A stretch of 64,000 bases of DNA from Clostridium sp. BJN0001 (GCF_022869825.1 NZ_CP094971.1:1799501-1863500); one strand, 5' to 3'; counted from the first letter of the stretch, positions 33,311 to 42,734 are shown. The notes: a model not told the origin generated them from the letters alone. Numbers and translations: made by a program.

Positions 33311-33331
33311 AGGTGTTCGTCAAGAACACCT
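33311..33331 (+). terminator. AGGTGTTC-stem hairpin, copy 3
   Basis: AGGTGTTC-gtcaa-GAACACCT followed by TTTTTTATT; about 100 bases ahead of the ImmA-like gene, terminating any plus-strand transcript from the interval. Confidence 0.75.
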
Positions 33332-33375
33332 TTTTTATTATATGAATTTCTTTACAAATATAATTACAATATTTT

Positions 33376-33389
33376 CGAACACTTGTTCG
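33376..33389. promoter_or_regulatory. LexA-box-like palindrome over the ImmA promoter
   Basis: CGAACACTTGTTCG, ten bases upstream of GATATAATT (-10), where bound LexA or repressor would block the ImmA-like gene. Confidence 0.62.
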
Positions 33390-33435
33390 TATTTTGTGAT
33401 ATAATTATCTCATAAAATCCTATGGGGTGATAATA

Positions 33436-33936
33436 ATGAAAACTATTTATAATTTATTTAACTTAATAAATGCTGAAAAAATAATGCTATATGATTCTGA
33501 ATCTCTAAATAATATACATTCACTTGGTATATACTTCTACATACCTCCAAATCTCTCTGTAATTGCATTAGATAAATCACTATTATCTAATACTCCACTA
33601 TATTTATCTGTTTTATCAGAAGAAGCAGGGCATCATTTTACTACATTTTCTAATCTTATAAGATCTTCTGAAAATTACCTGGATAAAATTTATAAAACTA
33701 AAGATGAACATAAAGCTAAAAAATGGGCAGCAGATTATTTAATCTCAGATGATGATTTTGTACAAGCTCTAAATGACAGTATTTCTACAGTAAATGAAAT
33801 GGCTGAATATTTTAATGTAACTGAAGAAATAATAAAATATAAAATTTCCTCTATCGTTACAAATGAAATACTTTATTCAAAAATAAGAAAAAACTTTATA
33901 AAAAGAGAGATACCCTATCTTTCATGTGCAATTTAG
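33436..33936 (+). CDS. ImmA/IrrE-like metallopeptidase
   Basis: 166 residues. L-S-E-E-A-G-H-H-F-T-T is the zinc motif (variant HExxH as E-E-A-G-H-H), followed by K-K-W-A-A-D-Y-L-I. It is of the class that cleaves ImmR-type repressors during induction. ATG at 33436 follows GGGGTG; a GTG three codons earlier overlaps that site. Separated from its probable repressor substrate by 2.1 kb of accessory genes. Confidence 0.88.
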   Translation: MKTIYNLFNLINAEKIMLYDSESLNNIHSLGIYFYIPPNLSVIALDKSLLSNTPLYLSVLSEEAGHHFTTFSNLIRSSENYLDKIYKTKDEHKAKKWAADYLISDDDFVQALNDSISTVNEMAEYFNVTEEIIKYKISSIVTNEILYSKIRKNFIKREIPYLSCAI

Positions 33937-34035
33937 TAGATTTTATAAATATTATTTCAAATAATATTTATCCACCATCAATTTATATTAAAAGTATTTT
34001 TTGATAAAATATTTAGTTACAAAGGAGGTCTTCAT

Positions 34036-35193
34036 ATGGAAGGCGGAGTAAGAAAAAAAGGAAATAGATGGTATTATTACTTTGAAGCAGCAAAAATTAA
34101 TGGTAAACGGAAAAAAATAGAACGTGCTGGAGGGAAAACTCAAAAAGAAGCACTTAAAAAATTGAGAGAAGCTTTAAATGAGTATTCTGATACTGGTAGT
34201 TTAAAAAAAGATTCTAATTTGTCAGTACAAGATTATTATGAATATTGGTTTAAAGAATATGTAGTTGTAAATTGTAAAATGAATACACAAAGAAATTACA
34301 AAATGTTAATAAATACTCATATACTGCCTAATATAGGCATATATAAACTAAAAGATATTACATCCACAGTATTGCAAGAATTAATAAATAAAAAATACTT
34401 AGATGGATATAGCAAAAATTATTTATCTAATCTATATGGAGTATTGAGTGGATCTTTTAAAGCAGCTGTGCAACCATATAAATTAATAAAAGAAAATCCA
34501 ATGCTTTATGTATCTTTACCTAAATACAATAAAAAATTAATAAATAGTAAAGATGATTTAAAAATAATTACAATAGAAGAATATAATACAATACTGAAAA
34601 GATTTCCTTATGGAAGCAATATGCATATTCCTTTACAAATTGCATTTTATACAGGAATGAGAGCTGCAGAAGTAATGTCGTTAACTTGGGATTGCATTGA
34701 TTTTAAAAATAAATCAATAAAAGTTGAGAAAATTTTATTTAGAAACAATTTTAATGCGTGGGAATTTGGTCCACCAAAAACTAAGAGTAGTATAAGAACT
34801 ATACTCATAGGAGATACTCTTATAGAATTGCTAAAGAAATTTAAACATGATCAAGAAAATAATAAGGAACGATATAAGCAATATTATGTATCTCACAAAT
34901 ATGATTTTGTATGTTTAAAAGAGGATGGTGAATTACTAACAACAGATAGTTTAAAATATCTAAGTAGAGTTGTAAATTATGAATTAGGTATAAAATTTAA
35001 ATTTCATTCTTTAAGACATACACATGCTACTTTACTTCTTGAATCAGGAGCAAACATTAAAGATATTCAAGTTCGTTTAGGACATTCTAAACTTGCAACT
35101 ACTATGGACACTTATTCACATGTAACTAAAAAAATGAAGAATGATACGGTTAATATTTTTGAAAATATAATAAAGAAAACTTCCACCGTATAA
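34036..35193 (+). CDS. int: Phage integrase (tyrosine recombinase, Tn916 Int-like)
   Basis: 385 residues. About 1-50: AP2-like arm-binding domain (R-K-K-G-N-R-W-Y-Y-Y-F, G-K-T-Q-K-E-A). About 65-160: core-binding domain. Catalytic domain: R in Y-T-G-M-R-A-A-E-V, H-S-L-R-H-T-H-A, L-G-H-S-K and tyrosine in D-T-Y-S-H-V. It ends 93 bases from the right att core. AAAGGAGG precedes the ATG. Confidence 0.96.
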   Translation: MEGGVRKKGNRWYYYFEAAKINGKRKKIERAGGKTQKEALKKLREALNEYSDTGSLKKDSNLSVQDYYEYWFKEYVVVNCKMNTQRNYKMLINTHILPNIGIYKLKDITSTVLQELINKKYLDGYSKNYLSNLYGVLSGSFKAAVQPYKLIKENPMLYVSLPKYNKKLINSKDDLKIITIEEYNTILKRFPYGSNMHIPLQIAFYTGMRAAEVMSLTWDCIDFKNKSIKVEKILFRNNFNAWEFGPPKTKSSIRTILIGDTLIELLKKFKHDQENNKERYKQYYVSHKYDFVCLKEDGELLTTDSLKYLSRVVNYELGIKFKFHSLRHTHATLLLESGANIKDIQVRLGHSKLATTMDTYSHVTKKMKNDTVNIFENIIKKTSTV

Positions 35194-35218
35194 AAGTTTG
35201 GGTGGAAGTTTGGTGGAA
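35181..35218. promoter_or_regulatory. Right integrase-arm-like motif cluster / int terminator
   Basis: Inverted TTCCACC (35181-35187), GGGTGGAA (35200-35207) and GGTGGAA (35212-35218). ACTTCCACC/GGTGGAAGT can also form a hairpin after the integrase stop. Spacing of the direct copies matches the left cluster. Confidence 0.65.
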
Positions 35219-35261
35219 AAATATAAATATATTTTCCTTTGATTGTTGCAAAATAGGCATA

Positions 35262-36614
35262 TTACTTGATTAGCTTAACCACAGTTTCCACATGAGGTGT
35301 ATTCGGAAACATATCCTTTATCTTACTTTTCTCTATCTTATATCCATTTTCACATAAAACCTTAAGATCATTTACAAGTGTCTTAGGATTGCATGAAACG
35401 TAGATAATTTCATCTGCATTAAACTTTATAACGTAGTCAAGAGCTTTTGGATGTACTCCACTTCTTGGAGGATCAAGGATAATTATGTCTGGCTTATCCT
35501 CTACCTTTTTTATTATTTCTGCGACGTCTCCTGCTAAGAATGTGCAATTGTTTATATTATTTAATTTAGCATTTTCTTTTGCAGCTTCAACAGCCTCTTC
35601 TATAAGTTCTATTCCTACTACCTTTTTTGCATCTGATGCAACTATCTGACCTATTGTTCCTGTTCCGCAGTAAAGATCAAATACAACTTTATCTTCGCTG
35701 TCACCTAAAAATTCTTTTACGATAGAATAAAGTCTTTCTGCACCTTTTGTATTTGTTTGAAAAAATGAGAAAGGAGAAATATTAAATTGAAGGCCTAATA
35801 ATAATTCGGTAAAATATTCTTTCCCATATAATATATTTACCTTTTCCGGAATTACTGCATCCTGAAGAGAATCATTTTCTGTATGGATTATTGAAACAAT
35901 ATTTCCATCATATATTTCTTCACGAAGAAGTTTTACATACTCTGAGAAGTCGAAATCTATCTGAGTTGTTGTAACTATATTTACTAGTATTTCTCCGGTA
36001 TTTTTGGCTTTTCTTATAACAAGATTTCTTAAAAATCCTTCAGCCTTCATTATTCTGTAAAATGGAAGATCCTGTTTTCTAAAGTAATCTTCTGTTATTA
36101 TTATTACTTTTCTAAAATCTTCATCAATAAGTCTGCATTTATCTACAGTCATTATTCCAAAAGACTGATTTCTCATATGAAGTCCTATTGAAAGTGGTGA
36201 ATCTTTTTTCTCGTTTCCAAAAGTAAATTCCATTTTATTTCTATATTCAAACTGATCTTTACTTCCTTCTATTCCTAAGTATTCACCCATAGATAAGTCT
36301 TGAGCTTTAAAAAGATCTTTTACTTCTGTCTCTAAAAATTCAAGCTGTTTTTCATATGGAATTGTTATAGATGAACAGCCTCCACATGAATCAGAATGAG
36401 GACATACAGAGTCCTTTTCATAATCTGCTCTCTCAAGAATTGTCTCAAACTTTGCCTGAGCATATCCGTCTCTCTTCTTTTTTATCTTAGCTTCTACTAC
36501 CTGGCCTTTAAAAGTATTCTTTACATAGATAAGTCTATCTTCTGCTGTTCCTACTCCTAAAGAAGGAAATTCTGTTCTTTCAATTTTTACAGTTACTTTG
36601 CTTCCTCTTTTCAC
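35262..36614 (-). CDS. rlmD: 23S rRNA m5U methyltransferase (RlmCD/RumA family)
   Basis: 450 residues. N-terminal TRAM domain (V-T-V-K-I-E-R), iron-sulfur ligands [13 protein letters not shown] site [11 protein letters not shown], and catalytic Cys in Y-V-S-C-N-P-K-T-L. It transfers methyl to uracil C5 of 23S rRNA. The last seven codons are of phage origin, yet the length and the N-T-P-H-V-E-T-V-V end look normal, so function is probably kept. Confidence 0.94.
   Translation of the reverse strand: MKRGSKVTVKIERTEFPSLGVGTAEDRLIYVKNTFKGQVVEAKIKKKRDGYAQAKFETILERADYEKDSVCPHSDSCGGCSSITIPYEKQLEFLETEVKDLFKAQDLSMGEYLGIEGSKDQFEYRNKMEFTFGNEKKDSPLSIGLHMRNQSFGIMTVDKCRLIDEDFRKVIIITEDYFRKQDLPFYRIMKAEGFLRNLVIRKAKNTGEILVNIVTTTQIDFDFSEYVKLLREEIYDGNIVSIIHTENDSLQDAVIPEKVNILYGKEYFTELLLGLQFNISPFSFFQTNTKGAERLYSIVKEFLGDSEDKVVFDLYCGTGTIGQIVASDAKKVVGIELIEEAVEAAKENAKLNNINNCTFLAGDVAEIIKKVEDKPDIIILDPPRSGVHPKALDYVIKFNADEIIYVSCNPKTLVNDLKVLCENGYKIEKSKIKDMFPNTPHVETVVKLIK
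35286..35303. repeat. Right attachment core (att direct repeat, copy 2)
   Basis: Identical to 1495-1512. On the minus strand it codes N-T-P-H-V-E of the methyltransferase; the following 24 bases (35262-35285), from the phage, supply T-V-V-K-L-I-K and a stop. Confidence 0.9.
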
Positions 36615-36646
36615 TTAATTTTCTCCATTCTGATTTTATTTTTTTA

Positions 36647-37036
36647 CTATTTAGTGTCTGAGCTTGATTTTAATATTAATTCTCCTATTGTTCTTTTTAA
36701 TTTTGTACTATGCATGATTGGCATATAAAGTGCGTTTACTATAAAATAAAATACTATAAGCATTACAGCAGGCATTGTAAACATATATCCAAGTTTTCTC
36801 ATTATCAAATCTACTAAAACAAGTAAAAGACTTGATACTCCTAAAGTGCAAAATTCATCTATAATCCTAATACCTAATTTATTAAAGAAAGAACATTTCT
36901 TCTTTTTTACATTTTTAGAAGCTGATTCATCTTTTATAACTTCAGATTTTAGAACTTCCTTTGATTCTACATTCTCATTCTTTTTTTCAATTTCTTCTGT
37001 CTTTACATTTTCATTTTTTTCTTTATTACTTTCCAT
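36647..37036 (-). CDS. Small RDD-like membrane protein
   Basis: 129 residues. A charged N-terminal 45 residues (Lys/Glu-rich), then G-I-R-I-I-D-E-F-C-T-L-G, two membrane segments and T-I-G-E-L-I-L near the end, as in RDD domains. Start ATG at 37036 after AGAGGT. Function unknown. Confidence 0.7.
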   Translation of the reverse strand: MESNKEKNENVKTEEIEKKNENVESKEVLKSEVIKDESASKNVKKKKCSFFNKLGIRIIDEFCTLGVSSLLLVLVDLIMRKLGYMFTMPAVMLIVFYFIVNALYMPIMHSTKLKRTIGELILKSSSDTK

Positions 37037-37062
37037 TAAAATACCTCTATTCATTTATATAA

Positions 37063-37761
37063 TTATTCCATGCTCATTTCAGCATCTGCAAACTTATATT
37101 TTTTAGTTGATAATGTATAAATAATATAATCATCATCTATTAAGAATTCTTCTTTTAGTCCATTTACTGTATCTGTAATCTGAGAAGGAAGTTCTCCATC
37201 TTTTATTTTTTGAACTATTTCTTTATCTATATCAGAAAAATCAATATCCTTCTGTTTTGAAAATGACTCTATATAAGATTTACATGATGTATCTTCAAAT
37301 TTAAAATTAGAATCTTTCTTTATCTGATCTACATTAATTTTAAGACTTATCTTTAGGCTTATATCTCCTTCTGATAAATCATCTCCATAAGTTTTCATTC
37401 CAAAATACATGCTCTCTATCCTATTATCTTCAGGATCTTTATTATCAAAATATATATATTTATCATTTATCTGAATATCATTATCTGTCTTCGATTTTTC
37501 ATCTTTTTTATATTCTATTCCAAATATATCTGTTACTTTTTCAATTTCTTTAAGATTTTCTTCAAATTTTGATTTAGTATCTTCTAAATTAAGAGTTTTG
37601 GCCCATTCTCCTTCAAGATCATCATCCTCTGCTTTTTCTTCAATATCAGAAGTTTCTGAGTTTGTTTCTTTAGATGAACTATCACCTAAAGCTTTATTAC
37701 ATCCCATAACAGAAACTGCTAAAAATGCTGTAAGGATGAGACTTATAACTTTTCTCGCCAT
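37063..37761 (-). CDS. Putative lipoprotein
   Basis: 232 residues with a lipoprotein signal peptide ending A-V-S-V-M-G-C (lipobox, Cys about 21), then a long acidic linker and an exported domain. No family recognised. Probably anchored outside the membrane. Its stop is 26 bases before the RDD-like gene. Confidence 0.78.
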   Translation of the reverse strand: MARKVISLILTAFLAVSVMGCNKALGDSSSKETNSETSDIEEKAEDDDLEGEWAKTLNLEDTKSKFEENLKEIEKVTDIFGIEYKKDEKSKTDNDIQINDKYIYFDNKDPEDNRIESMYFGMKTYGDDLSEGDISLKISLKINVDQIKKDSNFKFEDTSCKSYIESFSKQKDIDFSDIDKEIVQKIKDGELPSQITDTVNGLKEEFLIDDDYIIYTLSTKKYKFADAEMSME

Positions 37762-37888
37762 TAGTAATCCCCCTATATTTTCATCTGTAACTTTATCTTA
37801 AGCAACCATTATGTTATTTTACTATTCCTATGTTACAGTTTAATGTCAGATTCTATTATATAATTTTTTTGATTTTGTTGCAATTATA

Positions 37889-38563
37889 TCAAGTTTCAAG
37901 CTGAGACTTCATCTTTTCAAATGTTTTTTCTCCAATCCCACCTATATTCTTAATTTCATCGATAGATTTAAATTTTCCATTTTTCTCCCTATATTCAATT
38001 ATCTTCTTTGCTTTAGCATCTCCTACACCATTTATCTTTTTAAGTCCTTCAGCATCCGCTGTATTTATATTTATCTTTGAGCTTTCAGATGAAGAATCTG
38101 TACTTGTTGAAGATTCTGAATTAAATACAGGCTTTCCTTTTTCTGCTTCTTCATTATTTTGTATATAGATTACTTCATGGTCATTTAACTTTTTTGCTCT
38201 ATTTATATTTTTAATATTTGCATTATCTGTAGTTCCTCCAGCTTTTTCGATTAAATCTCTTACTATTGAATCATCACCCATTTTATAGACATCAGGTTTT
38301 TTAACCTCACCTTTTATTTCAACTGTTATCGTATTTTTATCGTTATTGTCAAAATCATTTTCTAAAGCAGTGTCTTTCTTACTTTCATTTTTTGCATTCA
38401 TTTCACTCTCTTCTTCAAAAATACTCTCTGTATTATTTTTAGAAAGTTCCTTATACCCACTTTTATGATATATAAAAAATGTAACTATAATTAATATGGT
38501 TACTAACGTAATTATTCCTATTTTATTTTTCTCTTTTATTATTTTATCTAACAAATTCACCAC
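37889..38563 (-). CDS. comEA: ComEA-like DNA-binding protein
   Basis: 224 residues. N-terminal membrane anchor (about 15-32), SLBB-like domain (V-E-I-K-G-E-V-K-K-P-D-V-Y), Ser-rich spacer, and a C-terminal HhH pair (I-N-I-N-T-A-D-A-E-G-L, I-G-G-I-G-E-K-T-F). In competent bacteria ComEA binds incoming DNA; whether this strain is competent is unknown. Confidence 0.87.
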   Translation of the reverse strand: MVNLLDKIIKEKNKIGIITLVTILIIVTFFIYHKSGYKELSKNNTESIFEEESEMNAKNESKKDTALENDFDNNDKNTITVEIKGEVKKPDVYKMGDDSIVRDLIEKAGGTTDNANIKNINRAKKLNDHEVIYIQNNEEAEKGKPVFNSESSTSTDSSSESSKININTADAEGLKKINGVGDAKAKKIIEYREKNGKFKSIDEIKNIGGIGEKTFEKMKSQLET

Positions 38564-38705
38564 TTCCTTACTTTTGTATTATTACCAATTTTTTATAAAA
38601 TTATTAAATTCAGTAGTATATTTTATAATTTTTATGGAATAATATCTATTTTTTTGTTACAATAAAGTATGGATATGTATAAAAAAATTATTTTTGGAGA
38701 TAAAT

Positions 38706-40043
38706 ATGAAAAAGATTTTTAAAAGCGTAAGCCTTATAACGACTATTATATTAACATTATTTTTTTACTGTGTACCTGCAAAAGCAGCACTTGATGAACC
38801 TGATGTAAATGCAGAAGGTTGTGTTCTTCTTGATGCTTCAACAGGTAAAATACTATTTGGTAAAAATGAAGAAAAGCAGTTTGAACCAGCTTCAACAACA
38901 AAAGTAATGACTGCACTTGTCGTTCTTGAAAAATGTAATCTTGATGAAATAGTAACCGTACAGAAAGACTTCACAGATATAGATGGTACTGCTGTAGGGC
39001 TTCTAAACGGCGACAAATTAACAGTAAACGATTTGCTTCATGGAATGCTTTTAGAGTCAGGAAATGATTGTGCTGAAGCTTTAGCTGAACATGTGTCTGG
39101 ATCTATTTTAAACTTTTCAAAACTTATGAATGCTAAAGCAAAAGAGCTCGGTGCATTAAATACTAATTTTCAAAATCCAAGCGGACTTCCTGAGCCACAA
39201 AACATTACAACAGCTCATGATTTAGCTTTGTTTATGAGAGAAGCTATAAAAAATCCAAATTTTATAAGAATCACAAATGAGCTTACATACACAATTAATT
39301 TAATAAATGATACTTCAAGACCTATTTTAGTTAACAATAAAGACTATTTAATAAATAAAGCTTCTAGATATTATTATCCTTATGCAACATCAGGAAAAAA
39401 TGGATATACAACAGTTGCAAACCACACATATGTTGCTTCAGCTCAAAATGGTGATCAAAAGCTTGTTGCTGCATATTTAAATGCAACAGATAAAGCCCAA
39501 AACTTTTCAGATATGAAGACTGTATTTGATTATGGTTTTAATAATTTTAAATCTGTTACTCTTTATAAAAAAGGAGACAAAGTTGCAGATTATAAGGTTA
39601 CATCATCACTTTCAATTCCTATTATAGCTGCTGATGATATAGTATATGTAGTGCCGAAAGATGAAGAAAACAAAGAAACTTCTACCGATATAAAGATTGA
39701 TCAAAAAGATCTTTCAAAAGAGTCTTTTAAAAATGGAGACAAGATTCTTAAAGGAATGCTTTATGTAAATAACGAAGAATATCTTCCAATAGATTTATGT
39801 AGTGGAGAAGGCAGAGAGTATACTCCTCTTTTGAATATTCCAAAAAATGCAGTTAATTTAAAAATTCCAATTATATGCAGTGTAACAGCTACATTAATTG
39901 TACTAGCCGGGGGATTATTTATACACTTTAGAAAAGTCAAAAAAAGATCTAAGAAAAGAAAAAAGAGACGTTTTTCAAACAAAGATATAAAAAACTTTTC
40001 AATTGTTAATGATTCTATTAACGAAAACAATGATGATAAATAA
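38706..40043 (+). CDS. D-alanyl-D-alanine carboxypeptidase (DacF-like PBP)
   Basis: About 445 residues: signal peptide to A-K-A, S-T-T-K (SxxK), S-G-N, then S-G-K-N-G-Y-T where most relatives have K-T-G. C-terminal PBP5-like domain, a membrane segment near 390-410 and a very basic cytoplasmic tail. It trims the stem peptide of peptidoglycan. The K-N-G variant and long basic tail are noteworthy. ATG at 38706 after TTGGAG. Confidence 0.9.
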   Translation: MKKIFKSVSLITTIILTLFFYCVPAKAALDEPDVNAEGCVLLDASTGKILFGKNEEKQFEPASTTKVMTALVVLEKCNLDEIVTVQKDFTDIDGTAVGLLNGDKLTVNDLLHGMLLESGNDCAEALAEHVSGSILNFSKLMNAKAKELGALNTNFQNPSGLPEPQNITTAHDLALFMREAIKNPNFIRITNELTYTINLINDTSRPILVNNKDYLINKASRYYYPYATSGKNGYTTVANHTYVASAQNGDQKLVAAYLNATDKAQNFSDMKTVFDYGFNNFKSVTLYKKGDKVADYKVTSSLSIPIIAADDIVYVVPKDEENKETSTDIKIDQKDLSKESFKNGDKILKGMLYVNNEEYLPIDLCSGEGREYTPLLNIPKNAVNLKIPIICSVTATLIVLAGGLFIHFRKVKKRSKKRKKRRFSNKDIKNFSIVNDSINENNDDK

Positions 40044-40047
40044 ATAA

Positions 40048-40097
40048 AAAAAGATTTGTTTTAGGATTTATTGAAATCATAAAACAAATCTTTTTTA
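40048..40097. terminator. Bidirectional terminator between dacF-like and rluA-family genes
   Basis: AAAAGATTTGTTTTA/TAAAACAAATCTTTT arms and T-runs both ways, between convergent genes. Confidence 0.8.
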
Positions 40098-40105
40098 TTT
40101 AATCT

Positions 40106-41005
40106 TTATCTAAGCTTTTCTATAAGAAGTTTCATATCAGAAGGTAGATCTGCTTTTACTTCCAAAAGTTTCTGAGTTCTTGGTGATTTAAACTCTAAAA
40201 AATATGCATGAAGTGCCTGTCTTTTTATCAGATCCATTTCGTCTCCACCATATCCATAAAGAGTATCTCCATAAATAGGATGTCCAAGATGGCTTAAATG
40301 AACTCTTATTTGATGTGTACGTCCAGTTTCAAGTCTACATTCAACTACATCAGCATCATTAAGTCTTTCTAATACTTTATAATGTGTTATGCTTCTCTTT
40401 CCTCTTTCATCAACAATTCTTCTTAGTCCTAAATCATCTTTAGGATTATATATAGGAAGATCAATAACTCCGCTTTCATTTTCCATATGTCCATGAACAA
40501 TAGCTATATATTTTTTTACTATTTCATTTTTTTCCATTGTTTTTGAAAGCATTCCATGTGCATACTGGTTCTTCGCTATTATTATAAGTCCTGATGTATT
40601 CATATCAAGCCTTGATACTAATCTTACTATACAGTTTTGATTGCTATCTATAAAATAATTTAGGACACCATTTGCAAGTGTACCACTCTGATAACTCTTT
40701 GTAGGATGAACCACCATAAACGGCTCTTTGTTAACAATAAGAATATCTTCATCTTCATATACTATATCTATATCCATCTTTTCAGGTACAATATTCTGCG
40801 TTTCCTTTGTTGCAAGATCTATATTTACAATATCTCCTGTATTTACAATTATGTTCATCTTCACTGGTGCTCCATTTAGGAATATACGTTTGTCTAAAGA
40901 TGCACGCCTTATAAGTCTTGTTGAAAGCCCCATTTCTTTTTTTAAATATTCTCTAAGTTTACATTTATTATAAGTTTCGTTTATTGTGCTTTTAAGAGAA
41001 CTCAT
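40106..41005 (-). CDS. Pseudouridine synthase, RluA/RluD family
   Basis: 299 residues. N-terminal S4-like part (S-L-D-K-R-I-F-L-N-G), catalytic motif S-R-L-D-M-N-T-S-G-L-I with the essential Asp, and R-T-H-Q-I-R-V-H-L-S-H-L-G. It isomerises uridine in rRNA or tRNA; substrate not assignable here. ATG after AGGAG. Confidence 0.92.
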   Translation of the reverse strand: MSSLKSTINETYNKCKLREYLKKEMGLSTRLIRRASLDKRIFLNGAPVKMNIIVNTGDIVNIDLATKETQNIVPEKMDIDIVYEDEDILIVNKEPFMVVHPTKSYQSGTLANGVLNYFIDSNQNCIVRLVSRLDMNTSGLIIIAKNQYAHGMLSKTMEKNEIVKKYIAIVHGHMENESGVIDLPIYNPKDDLGLRRIVDERGKRSITHYKVLERLNDADVVECRLETGRTHQIRVHLSHLGHPIYGDTLYGYGGDEMDLIKRQALHAYFLEFKSPRTQKLLEVKADLPSDMKLLIEKLR

Positions 41006-41018
41006 TTACTTAACTCCT

Positions 41019-42311
41019 TTACCTGCTGTTTGTGTCTTCAAGTTTTTTATAATTTTTCCCAAGAATTATAATAACATCATAATCGTCATATTCTGAATTT
41101 TTATTTTTGCTGTCACTATCTACTATATAAATATCATTTTTTACAGTTTCCAAAATATTTTTATTATTAGACATTATGACACTTTTATTCGTACTTTCAG
41201 TATTCCCTACATCTATATTTTTATATCCTTTTGATTTCAATTCTTCTTTTGCAGAAGATGCCAAATTATCTATTTTGGTACCATTTAATATCTTTATTCT
41301 GATATCTTTTTTAGATGTATTTACGCTGCTTTCTGTTTTAGATGAACTTAACATTGATAAAACATCTTTATTCTGATTTTTATCATAAATTAAGTAGGAC
41401 TGTCCTCTTATCATTTTAGGAGTTCCACTTAATGTATACATGTTAAGTTTATTTTTATATGCGCTTCTAAACTTCAATCCATAATTTAAAATATCAAATG
41501 ATGTCATATTCGTTTCTACACTATCTGATACTGTCTTTATTACAGATGGAAGCCTTGGTATTATAAGAGGACTCGTGCATTTTTTCATAACTTTACTTAT
41601 AAAATCATGCTGACTTTGAATTCTATCAATATCCCCATTTGCAAAGCCTGTACCATCATTATTCTTCCTCCATCTAAAATACTCTTCTGCTTTCTTTCCA
41701 TCAAGCTTTACAGTCTCTCCTTTTTTAAAATCAATATGAAGGCTCTGACCTTCATCATCGTATTTCATGTCTCTCTCAATAGTTACTGTAACTCCTCCTA
41801 TGGAATCTATTATGTCTCTGAAGCCATTATAATCTATTTTTACTATATAATTTATATTTACATCTGTCATATTCTCAATAGTAGTTTTAAACTCTTTATA
41901 GCCATCTTCTAAAATAAGTGCATTAAGTTTTATATTATATCCTTTTTGGGATTTTACAAGAATATCTCTTGGAATTGATACTATATTTAAAGCGCCAGAA
42001 CTTTTATTATAATTCATAAGCATCATCGTATCTGTTCTTTTTAGTGAAGAATTTGATGTGTCATAAATATCACCTATGTCAACACCAAGAACAATAATGT
42101 TTACATTTGAATTTAATCCTTCAGAATCTTTTGCTATCATATTTTTCCCATGAATTGCAAAAGATGCATATATAAAAGAGATAAAAAGAACTATAAAATA
42201 TGTTATCAAAAGAGCAACTGATAAAAGCAGTATTCTCTCTCTCCATGATATACTCCTATCAATTTTGGATGTAGTCTCTTTATTTATTGATGATCTTATT
42301 TTAGGCAGCAT
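41019..42311 (-). CDS. LytR-CpsA-Psr (LCP) family glycopolymer ligase
   Basis: 430 residues. One membrane segment (about 28-52), LCP domain with V-L-G-V-D, R-T-D-T-M-M-L, S-I-P-R-D and R-x-Q-S-Q-H-D-F arginine motifs, then a C-terminal LytR_C domain (I-K-I-L-N-G-T). It attaches wall teichoic or capsular polymers to peptidoglycan. It follows yqeK, a conserved clostridial neighbour. Confidence 0.92.
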   Translation of the reverse strand: MLPKIRSSINKETTSKIDRSISWRERILLLSVALLITYFIVLFISFIYASFAIHGKNMIAKDSEGLNSNVNIIVLGVDIGDIYDTSNSSLKRTDTMMLMNYNKSSGALNIVSIPRDILVKSQKGYNIKLNALILEDGYKEFKTTIENMTDVNINYIVKIDYNGFRDIIDSIGGVTVTIERDMKYDDEGQSLHIDFKKGETVKLDGKKAEEYFRWRKNNDGTGFANGDIDRIQSQHDFISKVMKKCTSPLIIPRLPSVIKTVSDSVETNMTSFDILNYGLKFRSAYKNKLNMYTLSGTPKMIRGQSYLIYDKNQNKDVLSMLSSSKTESSVNTSKKDIRIKILNGTKIDNLASSAKEELKSKGYKNIDVGNTESTNKSVIMSNNKNILETVKNDIYIVDSDSKNKNSEYDDYDVIIILGKNYKKLEDTNSR

Positions 42312-42323
42312 AAGTATACCCCC

Positions 42324-42734
42324 TTATAAAAAATTTTCATCATATAAGAAATAGTTTCTAGCTTTTATAGTGTTTTCATCAATAAGCTGATTTTTATTTA
42401 AAATATATTCTATACTCCTTGAAAGTCCTAAAAATACACCTTTATCAAGGTTTTCAAAAGTTTTATCTCGTATCTCTGAAAGTCCTTCAAAACTTCTTGA
42501 TGGTTCAATCATATCTGAAATATATATTATTTTTTCAAGCTTTGTCATATTTTCTTTTCCAGTTGTATGATATCTTAATGAACTTAAAATTTCTTCATCA
42601 TCTATTTTAAATTTCTCTTTTGCAACAAATGGTGCAAGAAGGCTATGCCATAACTCAGAATTTCGCTTTTCAACTTCTGTAAGCTTGATATTATACTTTT
42701 TTATAAGTAAAAGCATTTCATCTTTTAAAATCAT
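42324..42734 (-). pseudogene. yqeK: Truncated yqeK (HD-domain) lacking the N-terminal metal motif
   Basis: 136 residues matching the C-terminal two thirds of YqeK (L-R-Y-H-T-T-G-K-E-N-M, Y-I-S-D-M-I-E-P-S-R, T-I-K-A-R-N-Y-F-L). YqeK is usually about 190 residues; the first 55 or so, with the first His and the H-D pair that bind metal, are absent. The 143-base gap to nadD codes nothing like it in any frame. Ap4A hydrolase activity would be lost. A functional short form cannot be excluded. Confidence 0.75.

Larger units (their letters stand above)
33069..33435. other. Regulatory interval between accessory pair and ImmA gene
   Basis: No gene. Holds a variant hairpin TGTTCTT/AAGAACA (about 33103-33118), two LexA-like palindromes (33165-33178 and 33376-33389), and an AGGTGTTC hairpin (33311-33331). 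A six-codon plus-strand ORF near 33222 precedes the hairpin and may be a remnant. Confidence 0.65.
1495..35303. mobile_element. Complete Myovirus-type prophage integrated in rlmD 3' end
   Basis: The segment is flanked by a perfect 18-bp direct repeat with starts 33,791 bp apart, carries a plus-strand integrase next to the right repeat, and contains all expected modules: lysogeny control, partition and replication genes, terminase, portal, protease, HK97 capsid, contractile tail with sheath, tape measure, baseplate, fibre, holin and endolysin. No structural gene looks broken, so the element may be inducible; that is inference. Head genes are HK97-like and the tail is PBSX/Xkd-like. Confidence 0.93.
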
